DNA from: Terasakiispira papahanaumokuakeensis
GTDB taxonomy: Bacteria; Pseudomonadota; Gammaproteobacteria; Pseudomonadales; Halomonadaceae
DNA: 64,000 nt
Reading direction: 5' to 3'
NCBI RefSeq assembly: GCF_001709345.1
Contig: NZ_MDTQ01000001.1
Coordinates: 3,220,990-3,284,989, forward strand
In this document: piece by piece, positions 20,140-28,460 of the stretch
Layout: each line of letters starts with the position of its first letter
Position numbering within the stretch: position 1 is the first letter of the stretch
Program-made: the position numbers and the translations under genes
The notes under the pieces: generated by a model
Told to the model about the DNA's origin: nothing
Databases searched by the model: none
The model's input: the letters and a program-made list of their open reading frames with translations, nothing else

Positions 20140-20154
20140 GGGCTGTTTTTATCC

Positions 20155-20349
20155 TTAACGATAGGGCGACCCCCTGCGGCTGATGACCCATATGAGATCA
20201 CCGGGCTTGATGATCTCATTCCGTATCACATGGTCACCGCTTAAGTCTGTAAGACGTACGCTATAGTGTTCAGTTAAAAAGCGCTCAGTCAAAAAGCGTT
20301 CAACTAAAAAACCTTCATCGCCACAGTTCATCATGGTGCGCTGTCGCAT
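20155..20349 (-). CDS. Candidate 64-residue protein with FLxEx repeats
   Basis: A small frame that overlaps the end of the sirtuin gene by 35 bp and ends 15 bp before the BASS start. The product is MRQRTMMNCGDEG, then three five-residue units FLVER, FLTER, FLTEH, and a globular-looking tail containing VRLTDLSGDHVIRNE and IKPGDLIWVISRRG. The repeat comes from three 15-bp DNA units at 20268-20312. No good ribosome-binding site is seen before either ATG (20349, 20334). I do not recognise the family; it may be real because it fills an otherwise empty gap, or it may be a chance frame. Confidence 0.35.
   Translation of the reverse strand: MRQRTMMNCGDEGFLVERFLTERFLTEHYSVRLTDLSGDHVIRNEIIKPGDLIWVISRRGSPYR
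20268..20312. repeat. Three 15-bp tandem repeats
   Basis: Units GTTCAGTTAAAAAGC, GCTCAGTCAAAAAGC and GTTCAACTAAAAAAC are exactly contiguous. The period is a multiple of three, and the units encode five-residue repeats in the minus-strand small frame. Confidence 0.8.
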
Positions 20350-21100
20350 GAAGCCCTAATGGAGGCATCACAAGCTGATCGCGCGTCAACCAGTAATCGG
20401 CCAAGTAAGTGACACCTTGAGTCGCGCTTTCCTGAAGATGCAAAATGCCCGCACTCGGCGTGATATCAGCAGGATCAACCCACAAGCGAGGCACTGAGGC
20501 AGGGGGGACTTCAACGAGCCAAGACGCCGGCTGAACCTGTAGAGAGGTCCCCACAACCAGTAAAAAATCAGCGTCTTTTACAACCGATTCCGCCACCTCA
20601 TACATCGGCACGCTCTCGCCGAACCAAACAATATCGGGCCGTAATTGATGCCCGTCACTACACTGATCACCCCATTGAAGATCCTGACCATTCAGCTGAT
20701 AAACCCGCTCAGGAGCCCCCGTTGACCGAGCTTTATCCAGCTCGCCATGCAAGTGAATCACCCGTGTTGATCCCGCCCGCTCATGTAAATCATCTACATT
20801 CTGAGTGACGATGCTGACTTGAAACGTCGACTCCAACGCGGCTAATGCACGATGAGCAGCATTGGGCTGGGCCTGATGGGCTTGGCGGCGGCGCTCATTA
20901 TAAAAACGAAGTACAGTCTTAGGGTCACGCGCCCAAGCCTCAGGCGTGGCCACATCCTGAATCCGGTGATTCTCCCAAAGGCCATCTTCAGCACGAAACG
21001 TTTTCAGCCCACTCTCAGCGCTGATCCCGGCGCCGGTCAATACAACCAGATGGCGCCCCTTCATTGCCTCTGATGATGGCATCCATGATGTTTTGGACAT
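20315..21100 (-). CDS. cobB: Sir2-family NAD-dependent deacylase (class III type), zinc ligands missing
   Basis: Removes acyl groups from lysine using NAD+. TGAGISAESG is at residues 22-31, TQNVDDLHERAG at 99-110, and the catalytic His118 is in HLHGE. Tyr67 and Arg70 (FYNER) match the Tyr-x-x-Arg pair that binds succinyl/malonyl groups in class III sirtuins such as CobB. The region that normally carries four zinc-binding Cys (residues 121-155) has only Cys147. Length is 261 residues. AGAAGGG precedes the ATG. A desuccinylase role is inference. Confidence 0.85.
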   Translation of the reverse strand: MSKTSWMPSSEAMKGRHLVVLTGAGISAESGLKTFRAEDGLWENHRIQDVATPEAWARDPKTVLRFYNERRRQAHQAQPNAAHRALAALESTFQVSIVTQNVDDLHERAGSTRVIHLHGELDKARSTGAPERVYQLNGQDLQWGDQCSDGHQLRPDIVWFGESVPMYEVAESVVKDADFLLVVGTSLQVQPASWLVEVPPASVPRLWVDPADITPSAGILHLQESATQGVTYLADYWLTRDQLVMPPLGLHATAHHDELWR

Positions 21101-21199
21101 GCCCTTCTCCCGTCAAATGAGCAGGCCCTGATTCTACTGTGCCCAATGGTGAAGTCATACCATCTAACGCCCATCTGATGATCTAAGGCAGGCGTCATA

Positions 21200-22969
21200 T
21201 CACGCAATTTTAGACATTTCATCAAAGCGCCTTTTACGACGATAAGGGTAAACATCTAGAACCTGCCCTTGGCTTAAGCGTGATTGCATGACTTGCCAAT
21301 ATTCTGCATCGAATAAATTCCCATGAAGTTCAGTAAACAATTGACGCATGGCGATATCGCTGAATAAAAAAACCGGGAACTCTTCTGGAAAAACATCGTG
21401 CGGGCCTACCGAATACCAAGGCTCGCTCGCCATTTCATCTTCAGGGAAGCGCGGAGGGGGAATTTTTCTAAAGTTCATATCAGTGAGATAACTGATTTCA
21501 TCATAATCATAAAAGACAACTCGGCCATGGCGTGTTACACCAAAGTTCTTAAGCAACATATCGCCAGGAAAGATGTTAGCCGCCGCCATTTGTTTAATGG
21601 CATTGCCATAATCATTGATGACTGCTCGGGACTCCTCTTCATCTGCAGAATCCAAGTATAGGTTCAAGGGCGTCATTCGCCGTTCGGTCCAGACATGCCG
21701 AATAATGACAAAGTCCTCAACAACCGAAACACAAGAAGGGGCCACTTCCAGTAATTCACGCAAGCATTCGGGCTCAAACTTCTCAACAGGAAAGCGAAAG
21801 TTGGAAAACTCTTGGGTATCGGCCATGCGGCCAACGCGATCATGCCGTTTCACTAGTCGATACTTTTCTTCGACCGTTTCTTTATTGACCTCTTTTGGCG
21901 GCGCAAAATGATCTTTAATCATTTTAAAGACGACATTAAACCCAGGTAGCGTAATCACACTCATGACCATACCGCGGATACCCGGAGCCATGATGAAACG
22001 ATCTTCTGTATCGGCTAGATGATTTAATAAATCCCGATAAAATTCCGTTTTGCCATGCTTATAAAAACCAATTGAAGCATAAAGTTCAGCCAAACGTTTG
22101 CCCGGCATCAACTCATGCAAAAAATCCACGAACTCAGCCGGAACGGGCACATCCACCATAAAGTACGAGCGGGTAAATGAGAAAATAATCGAGACTTCAT
22201 CTTCTTCAGTAATCAGGGTATCCACATAAATACCCCCCCCCTCTCGATGAAGAAGCGGAAGCACGAAGGGGAAGACTTCCGTATCGGTCATCAGACGCCC
22301 AACTAAATAAGCCCCTTTATTGCGATAGAACACTGACTCTAATAATTCAATACAAATATGAGGATTATAAAACAAATGATCCGGCAATTGCGTGTGTAAG
22401 TAATGCACGATATACGCTAGATCTCGGTTGAGATCCTCATAAGGCACATCAAAAGCATAATCCTGTAAGATTCGGCCCATCATTCCTGGCAAATCCAGGC
22501 CGTGCTGGCGAGAGAGCGGATGGTATCGTCGAGTTAAATTGATACGTGATACCCGGCGAGGCTGGCAGCGTGTGGAGTGTACAAACATCCCGGCATCGGC
22601 AATACCATCATGGCCAAAAACATGACAATAAATCGAATTAAACCAAGTTTCGGCCAACTCATCATCCAAGCGATGTTCAATCGCTGCAATATAAGCACTT
22701 TTCACTAAAGGCCAGTGGTTAACATCCTGTAAATAGCAAGGGGCGACCTGAGCATGAAGTGCGGCCACGACTTGAGCGACTTTGATCTCATACAAATCAA
22801 TACGATCAGCAGAAGCTTGCTGAGCCGCTTGCCAGCGAGCCTGCTCAAAACGTTCCTGGGCATCCTCCGTAATTTGCCTGAAACGAAATCGATAATCATC
22901 AAAACCATTGAGGATCAACTGAGCAATTTGCTGCACAGGGGAGCGCAATTCTGCGCGGGGATTGGACAT
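21200..22969 (-). CDS. aceK: Isocitrate dehydrogenase kinase/phosphatase
   Basis: Bifunctional enzyme that phosphorylates and dephosphorylates isocitrate dehydrogenase to divert carbon into the glyoxylate shunt. Conserved AceK blocks are present: [59 protein letters not shown] and the C-terminal [18 protein letters not shown]. At 589 residues it is near E. coli's 578. I chose the ATG at 22969 (MSNPRAEL) with GAGAGG upstream over the in-frame ATG at 23014. The gene stands alone; aceA and aceB are not in the window. Growth on acetate or fatty acids fits the acyl-CoA ligase cluster 6 kb away. Confidence 0.95.
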   Translation of the reverse strand: MSNPRAELRSPVQQIAQLILNGFDDYRFRFRQITEDAQERFEQARWQAAQQASADRIDLYEIKVAQVVAALHAQVAPCYLQDVNHWPLVKSAYIAAIEHRLDDELAETWFNSIYCHVFGHDGIADAGMFVHSTRCQPRRVSRINLTRRYHPLSRQHGLDLPGMMGRILQDYAFDVPYEDLNRDLAYIVHYLHTQLPDHLFYNPHICIELLESVFYRNKGAYLVGRLMTDTEVFPFVLPLLHREGGGIYVDTLITEEDEVSIIFSFTRSYFMVDVPVPAEFVDFLHELMPGKRLAELYASIGFYKHGKTEFYRDLLNHLADTEDRFIMAPGIRGMVMSVITLPGFNVVFKMIKDHFAPPKEVNKETVEEKYRLVKRHDRVGRMADTQEFSNFRFPVEKFEPECLRELLEVAPSCVSVVEDFVIIRHVWTERRMTPLNLYLDSADEEESRAVINDYGNAIKQMAAANIFPGDMLLKNFGVTRHGRVVFYDYDEISYLTDMNFRKIPPPRFPEDEMASEPWYSVGPHDVFPEEFPVFLFSDIAMRQLFTELHGNLFDAEYWQVMQSRLSQGQVLDVYPYRRKRRFDEMSKIA

Positions 22970-23105
22970 CACCTTAAACCTCTCTCTCGTGCATGAACTC
23001 AATCGCAAGCACATCCGTTACAAGAGCAGCTTAGTGTGATTTTTGCGCCGCAGCACTACAACTTTAACCTTAGATCACGCGTGTATAGTACATCAGGCGC
23101 AATGA

Positions 23106-23789
23106 TCAAAGGTTAATGCAGAGTTGCCAAAGTGGCTGACCACTTAAATGATATTTACGCTCAAAAGGCGTTAAAGGGGATGCCGCCAATTGTGTTTCAG
23201 GCAGACGAGAGAGCTCAACAGGCGAATGCCCCATGAACTCAAGAACCAGAGCCATTTCTTCAAGGTATAACAGCCAATTGCTACGGCTTTCCAAGCGCCC
23301 GCCTAAAGTCAGCATCGAGGGAAAAACAGGATGCCCATGCCAACGCAGTTTCACTTGAGAGGCCTTGGGATAAGGATTGGGATACAACACATACTGACGC
23401 TCAGGCTGCCAACCCGCTTGCTCAGCCAAACGCCAGAAGTCGACCAAGTCTGCACGTACCAGCAGTGCATTCTCAGGTAAAGTGCCTAACCGTCGTGATA
23501 AGCGATCTTCTGAACGGTCAACGCCTATCACTAAGTGCTCAGGAAATTGCAGCGCCAGCTGACGTGTACTCACACCAACACCACAGCCCGCATCGAGGAT
23601 CAGAGGCGCTTGCGGCCTCTGCTGACGCCACTGGCTTGCATGCTCAAAAGCGGCCTGATTAAAAGCCGCAATCGGTTTGCGAAAAGGGTGCTGCTGATGA
23701 CGCTTCACAATATCCAGCAAGCGCTCATGAGGCCCCTGCTGATTGCTCTGAATCGAGCGAGAATCACCGACAACTGAAGAACGATCCAT
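23106..23789 (-). CDS. TrmB-like SAM-dependent methyltransferase with altered catalytic motifs
   Basis: Resembles tRNA (guanine46-N7)-methyltransferase in layout. The SAM motif LDAGCGVG is near residues 65-72, acidic GVDRSEDRL follows, then YPNPYPK (136-142), SNW (170-172) and the C-terminal TPFERKYHLSG. In canonical TrmB these are FPDPWxK, TDW and TKFE. Here Asp is Asn at position 138 and in SNW, while the Glu of TPFE is kept. Length is 227 residues. Probably a TrmB paralogue with another or lost substrate. It starts 4 bp after the FecR-domain gene, so the two are co-transcribed. Confidence 0.75.
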   Translation of the reverse strand: MDRSSVVGDSRSIQSNQQGPHERLLDIVKRHQQHPFRKPIAAFNQAAFEHASQWRQQRPQAPLILDAGCGVGVSTRQLALQFPEHLVIGVDRSEDRLSRRLGTLPENALLVRADLVDFWRLAEQAGWQPERQYVLYPNPYPKASQVKLRWHGHPVFPSMLTLGGRLESRSNWLLYLEEMALVLEFMGHSPVELSRLPETQLAASPLTPFERKYHLSGQPLWQLCINL

Positions 23790-23792
23790 ACC

Positions 23793-24902
23793 TTATGACT
23801 GCGCCTGACTGGTCAACCACTGTGACAACGAATCAGCTAATCGTTTCAAGCCAGGATCCAGTACCGACTCAACACCTTCTAGCTGGGGCAAATCTCCGCC
23901 CAGTACCAGCTGATGCCCTGCAGACACCTGAACCTGGCGACGATCATCAATGTATTGCGTTTGAATTTGAGCCTTGAAATCAGCGAAAGATTGCATCATC
24001 CGACTCCGGAACATATTGATCGATTTCGGCGGTTTTTCTTGACCTGATAGCGGCGATGCGTTGTCTTTTTCTGCCGATCCCTCCACGGACTGATCATCCT
24101 GGAGGTCAGTTTGTGAATCATTGCTTTCCGGCGGCGCCCCTACTGTGGCTTGAGCTACCACTGTAGCTTGAGCCACCACTTTAGGCTGAGGCTGAGGATG
24201 AATCACTTGAGCCCCTTCAGGCGGTGTCATACCATCCCCCGCCCGGGGAGACCAAAGATAATAAGCTAATAGGCCTTCTCGAGGCTGAACGGCTGCTTGC
24301 CCCTGCAAAACAGTGACATCTTCACGATCGTTTTCAGCCCGCACCAGTAAATGCGCACGATCAATACTCACAATCACGCGAGGCGTCATCATCTGATAAG
24401 TCTGATGCGGTGTCGGGGCATCCAACAACACGGCGCCTTTTTGAACCTCCATCGCCTGTGCCGAACGTAGAACAACCACACTACCCGCAGCCACAATAGC
24501 CCTTTGATCCTGGTGATGAATCCGAGCACGACTGTTATCGGAGACATGAACTTGATCACCCGCACAGAGATTTCTTGGCAAATGAGTCGGGACTTTAGGG
24601 AAAGGGCTATCTGACAGCTGAACACGCACTTGACCATCGACACTATCAAGCACCGCCACAGGGGACTCACATTCTGACAGTTTTGACTCCGGCGCAGCTT
24701 GAACCACTGCAAAGGGCATAACGATAAGTGCCAGCAGATGCGCCACAGCAACCAGTCGAGGGCCCGTAAATAAAGCAGTATCAGAGGAAGAAAGCTTCAC
24801 CACATGCGCAACTTGAGGGCTCGAATCTGCATAAAGGCGTCTCAATTTATGTTGAACTCCAAGTTGGAGACTGGCCAAAAAAGACACTACACATTCAAGC
24901 AT
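23793..24902 (-). CDS. FecR-domain envelope protein
   Basis: The N-terminal region ends with a hydrophobic stretch and Ala-x-Ala-like site (LLALIVMPFAVVQAAP), consistent with export or a membrane anchor. A FecR-type beta domain follows (about residues 80-220): LCAGDQVHVSDNSRARI, IVAAGSVVVLRS, VQKGAVLLDAP, VIVSIDRAHLLVRAE and VTVLQGQAAVQ. A Pro/Gln/Val repeat and acidic Ser-rich linker lead to a helical tail. No FecI sigma factor or TonB receptor is nearby, so it is not a classical Fec regulator. GGAAGG lies 4 nt before the ATG at 24902; another ATG is at 24914, and the true start could be further downstream. Confidence 0.65.
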   Translation of the reverse strand: MLECVVSFLASLQLGVQHKLRRLYADSSPQVAHVVKLSSSDTALFTGPRLVAVAHLLALIVMPFAVVQAAPESKLSECESPVAVLDSVDGQVRVQLSDSPFPKVPTHLPRNLCAGDQVHVSDNSRARIHHQDQRAIVAAGSVVVLRSAQAMEVQKGAVLLDAPTPHQTYQMMTPRVIVSIDRAHLLVRAENDREDVTVLQGQAAVQPREGLLAYYLWSPRAGDGMTPPEGAQVIHPQPQPKVVAQATVVAQATVGAPPESNDSQTDLQDDQSVEGSAEKDNASPLSGQEKPPKSINMFRSRMMQSFADFKAQIQTQYIDDRRQVQVSAGHQLVLGGDLPQLEGVESVLDPGLKRLADSLSQWLTSQAQS

Positions 24903-24914
24903 GGGACCTTCCAT

Positions 24915-25283
24915 CAGTCACAAATCAATACGCACAATATATCGAGCGAGCCTTTGCACAAAAGGTTGTCGAACCGAGACAGTCAGCAACATAACGAGGA
25001 GATTAAGCTAGAACATTGTAGCCTAGCGACGCCCCTTAGCGATGTACATTGGCGCACAGTATAACCACATGCTTGGAACAGGGGCAGAGGTGAGTGACTT
25101 TTTCCTGACACAGACCGAAAAAACATCGCCTACTGAGGTAACAATTCAATTCATGATAACGGCCAGCTATCGCCGTGACGGGCCCATCAGAATATCTCAT
25201 ATCCATTCCAATGATCAGCCATCATTCAGTAAGCGTAGGGGATCCACATGAATAGGATATCGGCATGAATGGAAAACCAACAC
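24915..25283. other. Intergenic region between FecR-domain gene and parA-like gene
   Basis: A 60-80 codon frame exists on the plus strand (25042-25251), but it lacks a ribosome-binding site and a recognisable sequence. The region should hold the promoter of the FecR-domain/TrmB-like pair. Nothing else is seen. Confidence 0.5.
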
Positions 25284-25317
25284 TAAAAAGCCTCTCATTA
25301 AAGTATTAAGTGAGAGA
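25284..25317 (-). terminator. Intrinsic terminator overlapping the parA-like stop
   Basis: On the minus strand CTCTCA and TGAGAG pair across a 13-nt AT-rich loop and are followed by CTTTTT. The stem includes the last codons of the ParA-like gene, so translation and termination overlap. Confidence 0.7.
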
Positions 25318-26070
25318 CTCAAATAGCTCAACAAACTGTTGGGTCAGCTTATGTTTCGGCACCAAGTCGATCAAAGGCCGGCATACTTGATGAGATTCCC
25401 GCATTTTCACTGAGCTACTTAACGCCACGGGCAATACGGGGTGCCCCTCTGCGCGCAAAGCTTCAATCAGCTCACGCGGTAAGCGGGCCTGTGCTTGAAA
25501 CTGGTTCACAACGATGCCTTCGACTTCTAGATCACGATTATGATCAGCCCTTAACTCATCAATCGAAGTTGTCAGATTCAAAAGTGCCTGACGAGAAAAA
25601 GCATCACAGTCAAAAGGAATCAAGCAGCGATAGGCTGCAATCAGTGCGGAGCGAGAAAAGAAATTTAAGGCGGGCGGCGTATCAATCCAAATAGAAGGAA
25701 AAGTGTCCTCCAAAACTTCAAGCATCTCTTTTAATTTATAAATTTTATAGCGTGATTCCAGCTTGGATTCCAAACTCTCCAGATCCGGATGAGCAGGCAG
25801 TACATAGAGATTCTCAAAAGGGGTCTTATGCACTAGATCGAGGGGGGACTGCCGACCATTACTCAGTGACAACGTTTGCTCAAAGAAATCCCACAGCGTA
25901 GGGCTCAGCGCACCAACCGGCTGCCCCAACAAGTAATGGCTGCTATTCCCCTGAGGGTCAAGATCAACCACCAACGTGGGCGTTCCTTTAGCTGCCGCAA
26001 TTGCCGCCAAATTACATGTGATACTCGATTTTCCAACGCCACCTTTTTGATTGAACACCACCCGACGCAT
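25306..26070 (-). CDS. ParA-family ATPase (orphan)
   Basis: A 254-residue P-loop ATPase of the ParA/Soj type. The deviant Walker A QKGGVGKSS is near residues 8-16, LVVDLDPQGNSSHYLLG follows, and IWIDTPPALN is the Walker B-like block. I chose the ATG at 26070 (MRRVVFNQ) because GGGAG lies 6 nt upstream; the frame opens at 26142. No parB-like or parS-like element is seen nearby, so a role in positioning something other than the chromosome is possible. Similar stand-alone ParA genes are common in gammaproteobacteria. Own terminator downstream. Confidence 0.85.
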   Translation of the reverse strand: MRRVVFNQKGGVGKSSITCNLAAIAAAKGTPTLVVDLDPQGNSSHYLLGQPVGALSPTLWDFFEQTLSLSNGRQSPLDLVHKTPFENLYVLPAHPDLESLESKLESRYKIYKLKEMLEVLEDTFPSIWIDTPPALNFFSRSALIAAYRCLIPFDCDAFSRQALLNLTTSIDELRADHNRDLEVEGIVVNQFQAQARLPRELIEALRAEGHPVLPVALSSSVKMRESHQVCRPLIDLVPKHKLTQQFVELFESLT

Positions 26071-26189
26071 AGCCATCTCCCTTATGAGCACGAAGCGTAA
26101 ATGCTGCACTGCAAGATCCAGTCTAAGCGATCCCAGGAACAAAGCTCAACATATCTTCAACCAAGCCTGAGCGTTAAAGCGATCTGACG

Positions 26190-26224
26190 TTCAGAGCCCA
26201 ATGACACAACACACGGGCTCTGAA
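26190..26224. terminator. Hairpin downstream of the autotransporter esterase gene
   Basis: Perfect 10-bp arms TTCAGAGCCC and GGGCTCTGAA with a 15-nt loop, starting 23 bp after the esterase stop. There is no T-run, so it may be a weak terminator or an mRNA 3'-end protector. Confidence 0.5.
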
Positions 26225-26246
26225 CCCCATCCCCCTCAACAGATGA

Positions 26247-28172
26247 TTAGAACGTCAGAGCAGCACTCACAGACACACTGCTTTGATCATCATCTGCAAA
26301 CCAATAATGATAAGCCGCATTCAGTCGAACGCCAGATGACAGGTTCACAAAGTAACCCAGTTGACCTCTAACCGACTCATCTTCCATTTTATAGCCCCCA
26401 AAAGTCAGGGTATCCGCTTGGCCTCCATAGCTTTGCTGGCTAAAGCTAACGTCTGTCGCTTCACGCTGTAATGGCTTGAGCCATGCAATATCGGCAATCA
26501 CGCCATGCTGCCCTGACTGGCGAAATCCAAGCCCCACTTCACCTAGCCACGCTTCATTATCGAAATCTTCATAATCAAGGCTGGTCGACGTGAGCTGATC
26601 CTCTTTGAACCCATCAACACGACTCTTGAGATACTTAACGCCCACATAAGGCATCAATCGATCACCTTGGTCTGACACCAAGTTCATTTTGATTCTTAAT
26701 GCCGCCCCTAAGCTTTCGGCATCGGTTGAGCCTGTTTCAGTGCGACGACTCACACCCAACGCCAAACGTCTCGCGCTATCAACATCTTGCTGACCATAAT
26801 TCAACTGACCTTCAAGCGCGAAGATAGACCAACGGTATTGCCCGCCAAGATGCAGAGTTTGTCCTTCAATATCATAATCAGATCCCGAGTTTTTCAGATC
26901 AAGATCCGCATTCTGATGAGACAGGGCCGCCGTCAAAGTGACAGTATCTGAGTATTGATATAGTGCCCCGATCATCAAATGATCATCATCGCTCTCAGCT
27001 CGGGCATTTGCATATCCATCACCGGTATTGACGGTTTGCTTGGCGCCTCGGGCAAAAAGCTGCCAATCTCCAGTCGATAGAGAGCGTCCCATCTCAAGCT
27101 CATCATAGAGCGCCCCTTGATCATGGCTCAGGATTTGCTGATTGAAGTAAGTCAACAAAGAAAGCTCATCGCTGGCAGTGAAGAAAGAGTAAGCTTGATC
27201 CGCTAACACTTGCTGCGCTCGAGCAGTGGGGTGGACACCATCATAGAAAAGGAGTTGATCTGGGTCTGCCGTCGCTTGAGTCACCCCAAAGTCCGTCGAC
27301 GTCTGGCAACTGCCATCGCGACCATCAAAACAGACATTGCCCAGTTGCTCACCGGCCGAGAACATATCGGGTGTCGCAAAGCCAAATCGAGCGGGATCGG
27401 CTTTCACTTCATCAAACAAACGATTCGTATCCAGGCGTAAAATCTGTAGCCGGGGATTCAACGTCGCCAACCCCTGGCCTAAAGCCGCATTAAACACCTG
27501 CACTAAGGGCTTAGCGGCCGCTAAGGCAGGAGATCCCGCAGCAGCGGGGGTCTGGCTGACATCTGGCAGATCTGAGACAACTAATGTCTCAGCACCGGCA
27601 TCAGCAAGCGCTTTAGCGCCCAGCACTAGACGGCCTGCCGATTCTTGGGCGGAGTTCACACCAGTAATGACCCCATTAAAGAAATCGTTGCCACCACCAT
27701 TCAAATAATAAAGTGCATCGGGGTCAGCCTTTGGTGAAGAGACCAAATAACCATCACGCTGTCTTAAAATCGTACCGTCTGGCGCAGCCACCACAGAACC
27801 ACCAGGCTCACGAATAGACCTTAATATCTGAGCAGTGGTATAGCCGCCAGTGGCATAGTCGGTCCCATCCTCCAACCCCACCGCTTGCCGAACAGGCGAA
27901 GTCGAAGGAAATAAATCACCGAGCCCTAGCTGCCGCGCCAAACGCTGGGTCGCGACTTCCGCATAAGGTCCAGAGAAGTCCGCTCCCGTTCGGTTAGTAA
28001 AACGCTTTCCGCTTAGAAAGTTCGGATCGGAACGATCAGTCCCATCAGGAAATTGGCCGGCATCACTCAAACTATCTCCAAAAACAATTAAATGAGAAAA
28101 GTCCGCAGACTGAGCTTGCCAAGAGCAGCTCAATAACAGGCCGACGACCAGTGGTTTCAGAGGCAATGACAT
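26247..28172 (-). CDS. estA: GDSL esterase autotransporter (EstA-like)
   Basis: A surface-displayed lipase/esterase of 641 residues. A Sec signal peptide (to about residue 22) is followed by a GDSL hydrolase: FGDSLSDAG with Ser34 as nucleophile, NGGGNDF as oxyanion/GxND block, and YDGVHPTARAQ carrying the Asp-x-x-His pair. From about residue 365 comes a 12-strand-type autotransporter beta-barrel rich in alternating residues, ending in the outer-membrane signature ALTF. The architecture and length match Pseudomonas EstA (about 646 residues). It releases fatty acids from short acyl esters outside the cell. It is divergent from the acyl-CoA ligase gene, 288 bp apart. Confidence 0.92.
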   Translation of the reverse strand: MSLPLKPLVVGLLLSCSWQAQSADFSHLIVFGDSLSDAGQFPDGTDRSDPNFLSGKRFTNRTGADFSGPYAEVATQRLARQLGLGDLFPSTSPVRQAVGLEDGTDYATGGYTTAQILRSIREPGGSVVAAPDGTILRQRDGYLVSSPKADPDALYYLNGGGNDFFNGVITGVNSAQESAGRLVLGAKALADAGAETLVVSDLPDVSQTPAAAGSPALAAAKPLVQVFNAALGQGLATLNPRLQILRLDTNRLFDEVKADPARFGFATPDMFSAGEQLGNVCFDGRDGSCQTSTDFGVTQATADPDQLLFYDGVHPTARAQQVLADQAYSFFTASDELSLLTYFNQQILSHDQGALYDELEMGRSLSTGDWQLFARGAKQTVNTGDGYANARAESDDDHLMIGALYQYSDTVTLTAALSHQNADLDLKNSGSDYDIEGQTLHLGGQYRWSIFALEGQLNYGQQDVDSARRLALGVSRRTETGSTDAESLGAALRIKMNLVSDQGDRLMPYVGVKYLKSRVDGFKEDQLTSTSLDYEDFDNEAWLGEVGLGFRQSGQHGVIADIAWLKPLQREATDVSFSQQSYGGQADTLTFGGYKMEDESVRGQLGYFVNLSSGVRLNAAYHYWFADDDQSSVSVSAALTF

Positions 28173-28460
28173 AGTGACTCCTGTCGCACTTATTGTTGTT
28201 TAGATCTTCACTATAGGATGATTTTGACCGAAACCGGCATCCCTCCTTGGGATGATTTAGGGGCAAAGCCATTGAAGGCATCCCTCCAATCACACCACAT
28301 CTCGGATCTGTTACGACTTCACTCACTCCGGGTAACACCCCCTTTCGGCTCGAGTAAAACCGCTCGCAAGAGCGATAGGCAATCGTTCTCAAGCATTGAA
28401 TAGTGAATAACACCCAAGTTGCTTTCCCAGTGAATATTGCCAATGACAAAGGATTCACTC

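Noticed and set aside
25042-25251. A 69-codon plus-strand frame in the gap upstream of the FecR-domain gene
   Set aside because: No ribosome-binding site, no recognisable sequence and no supporting context.
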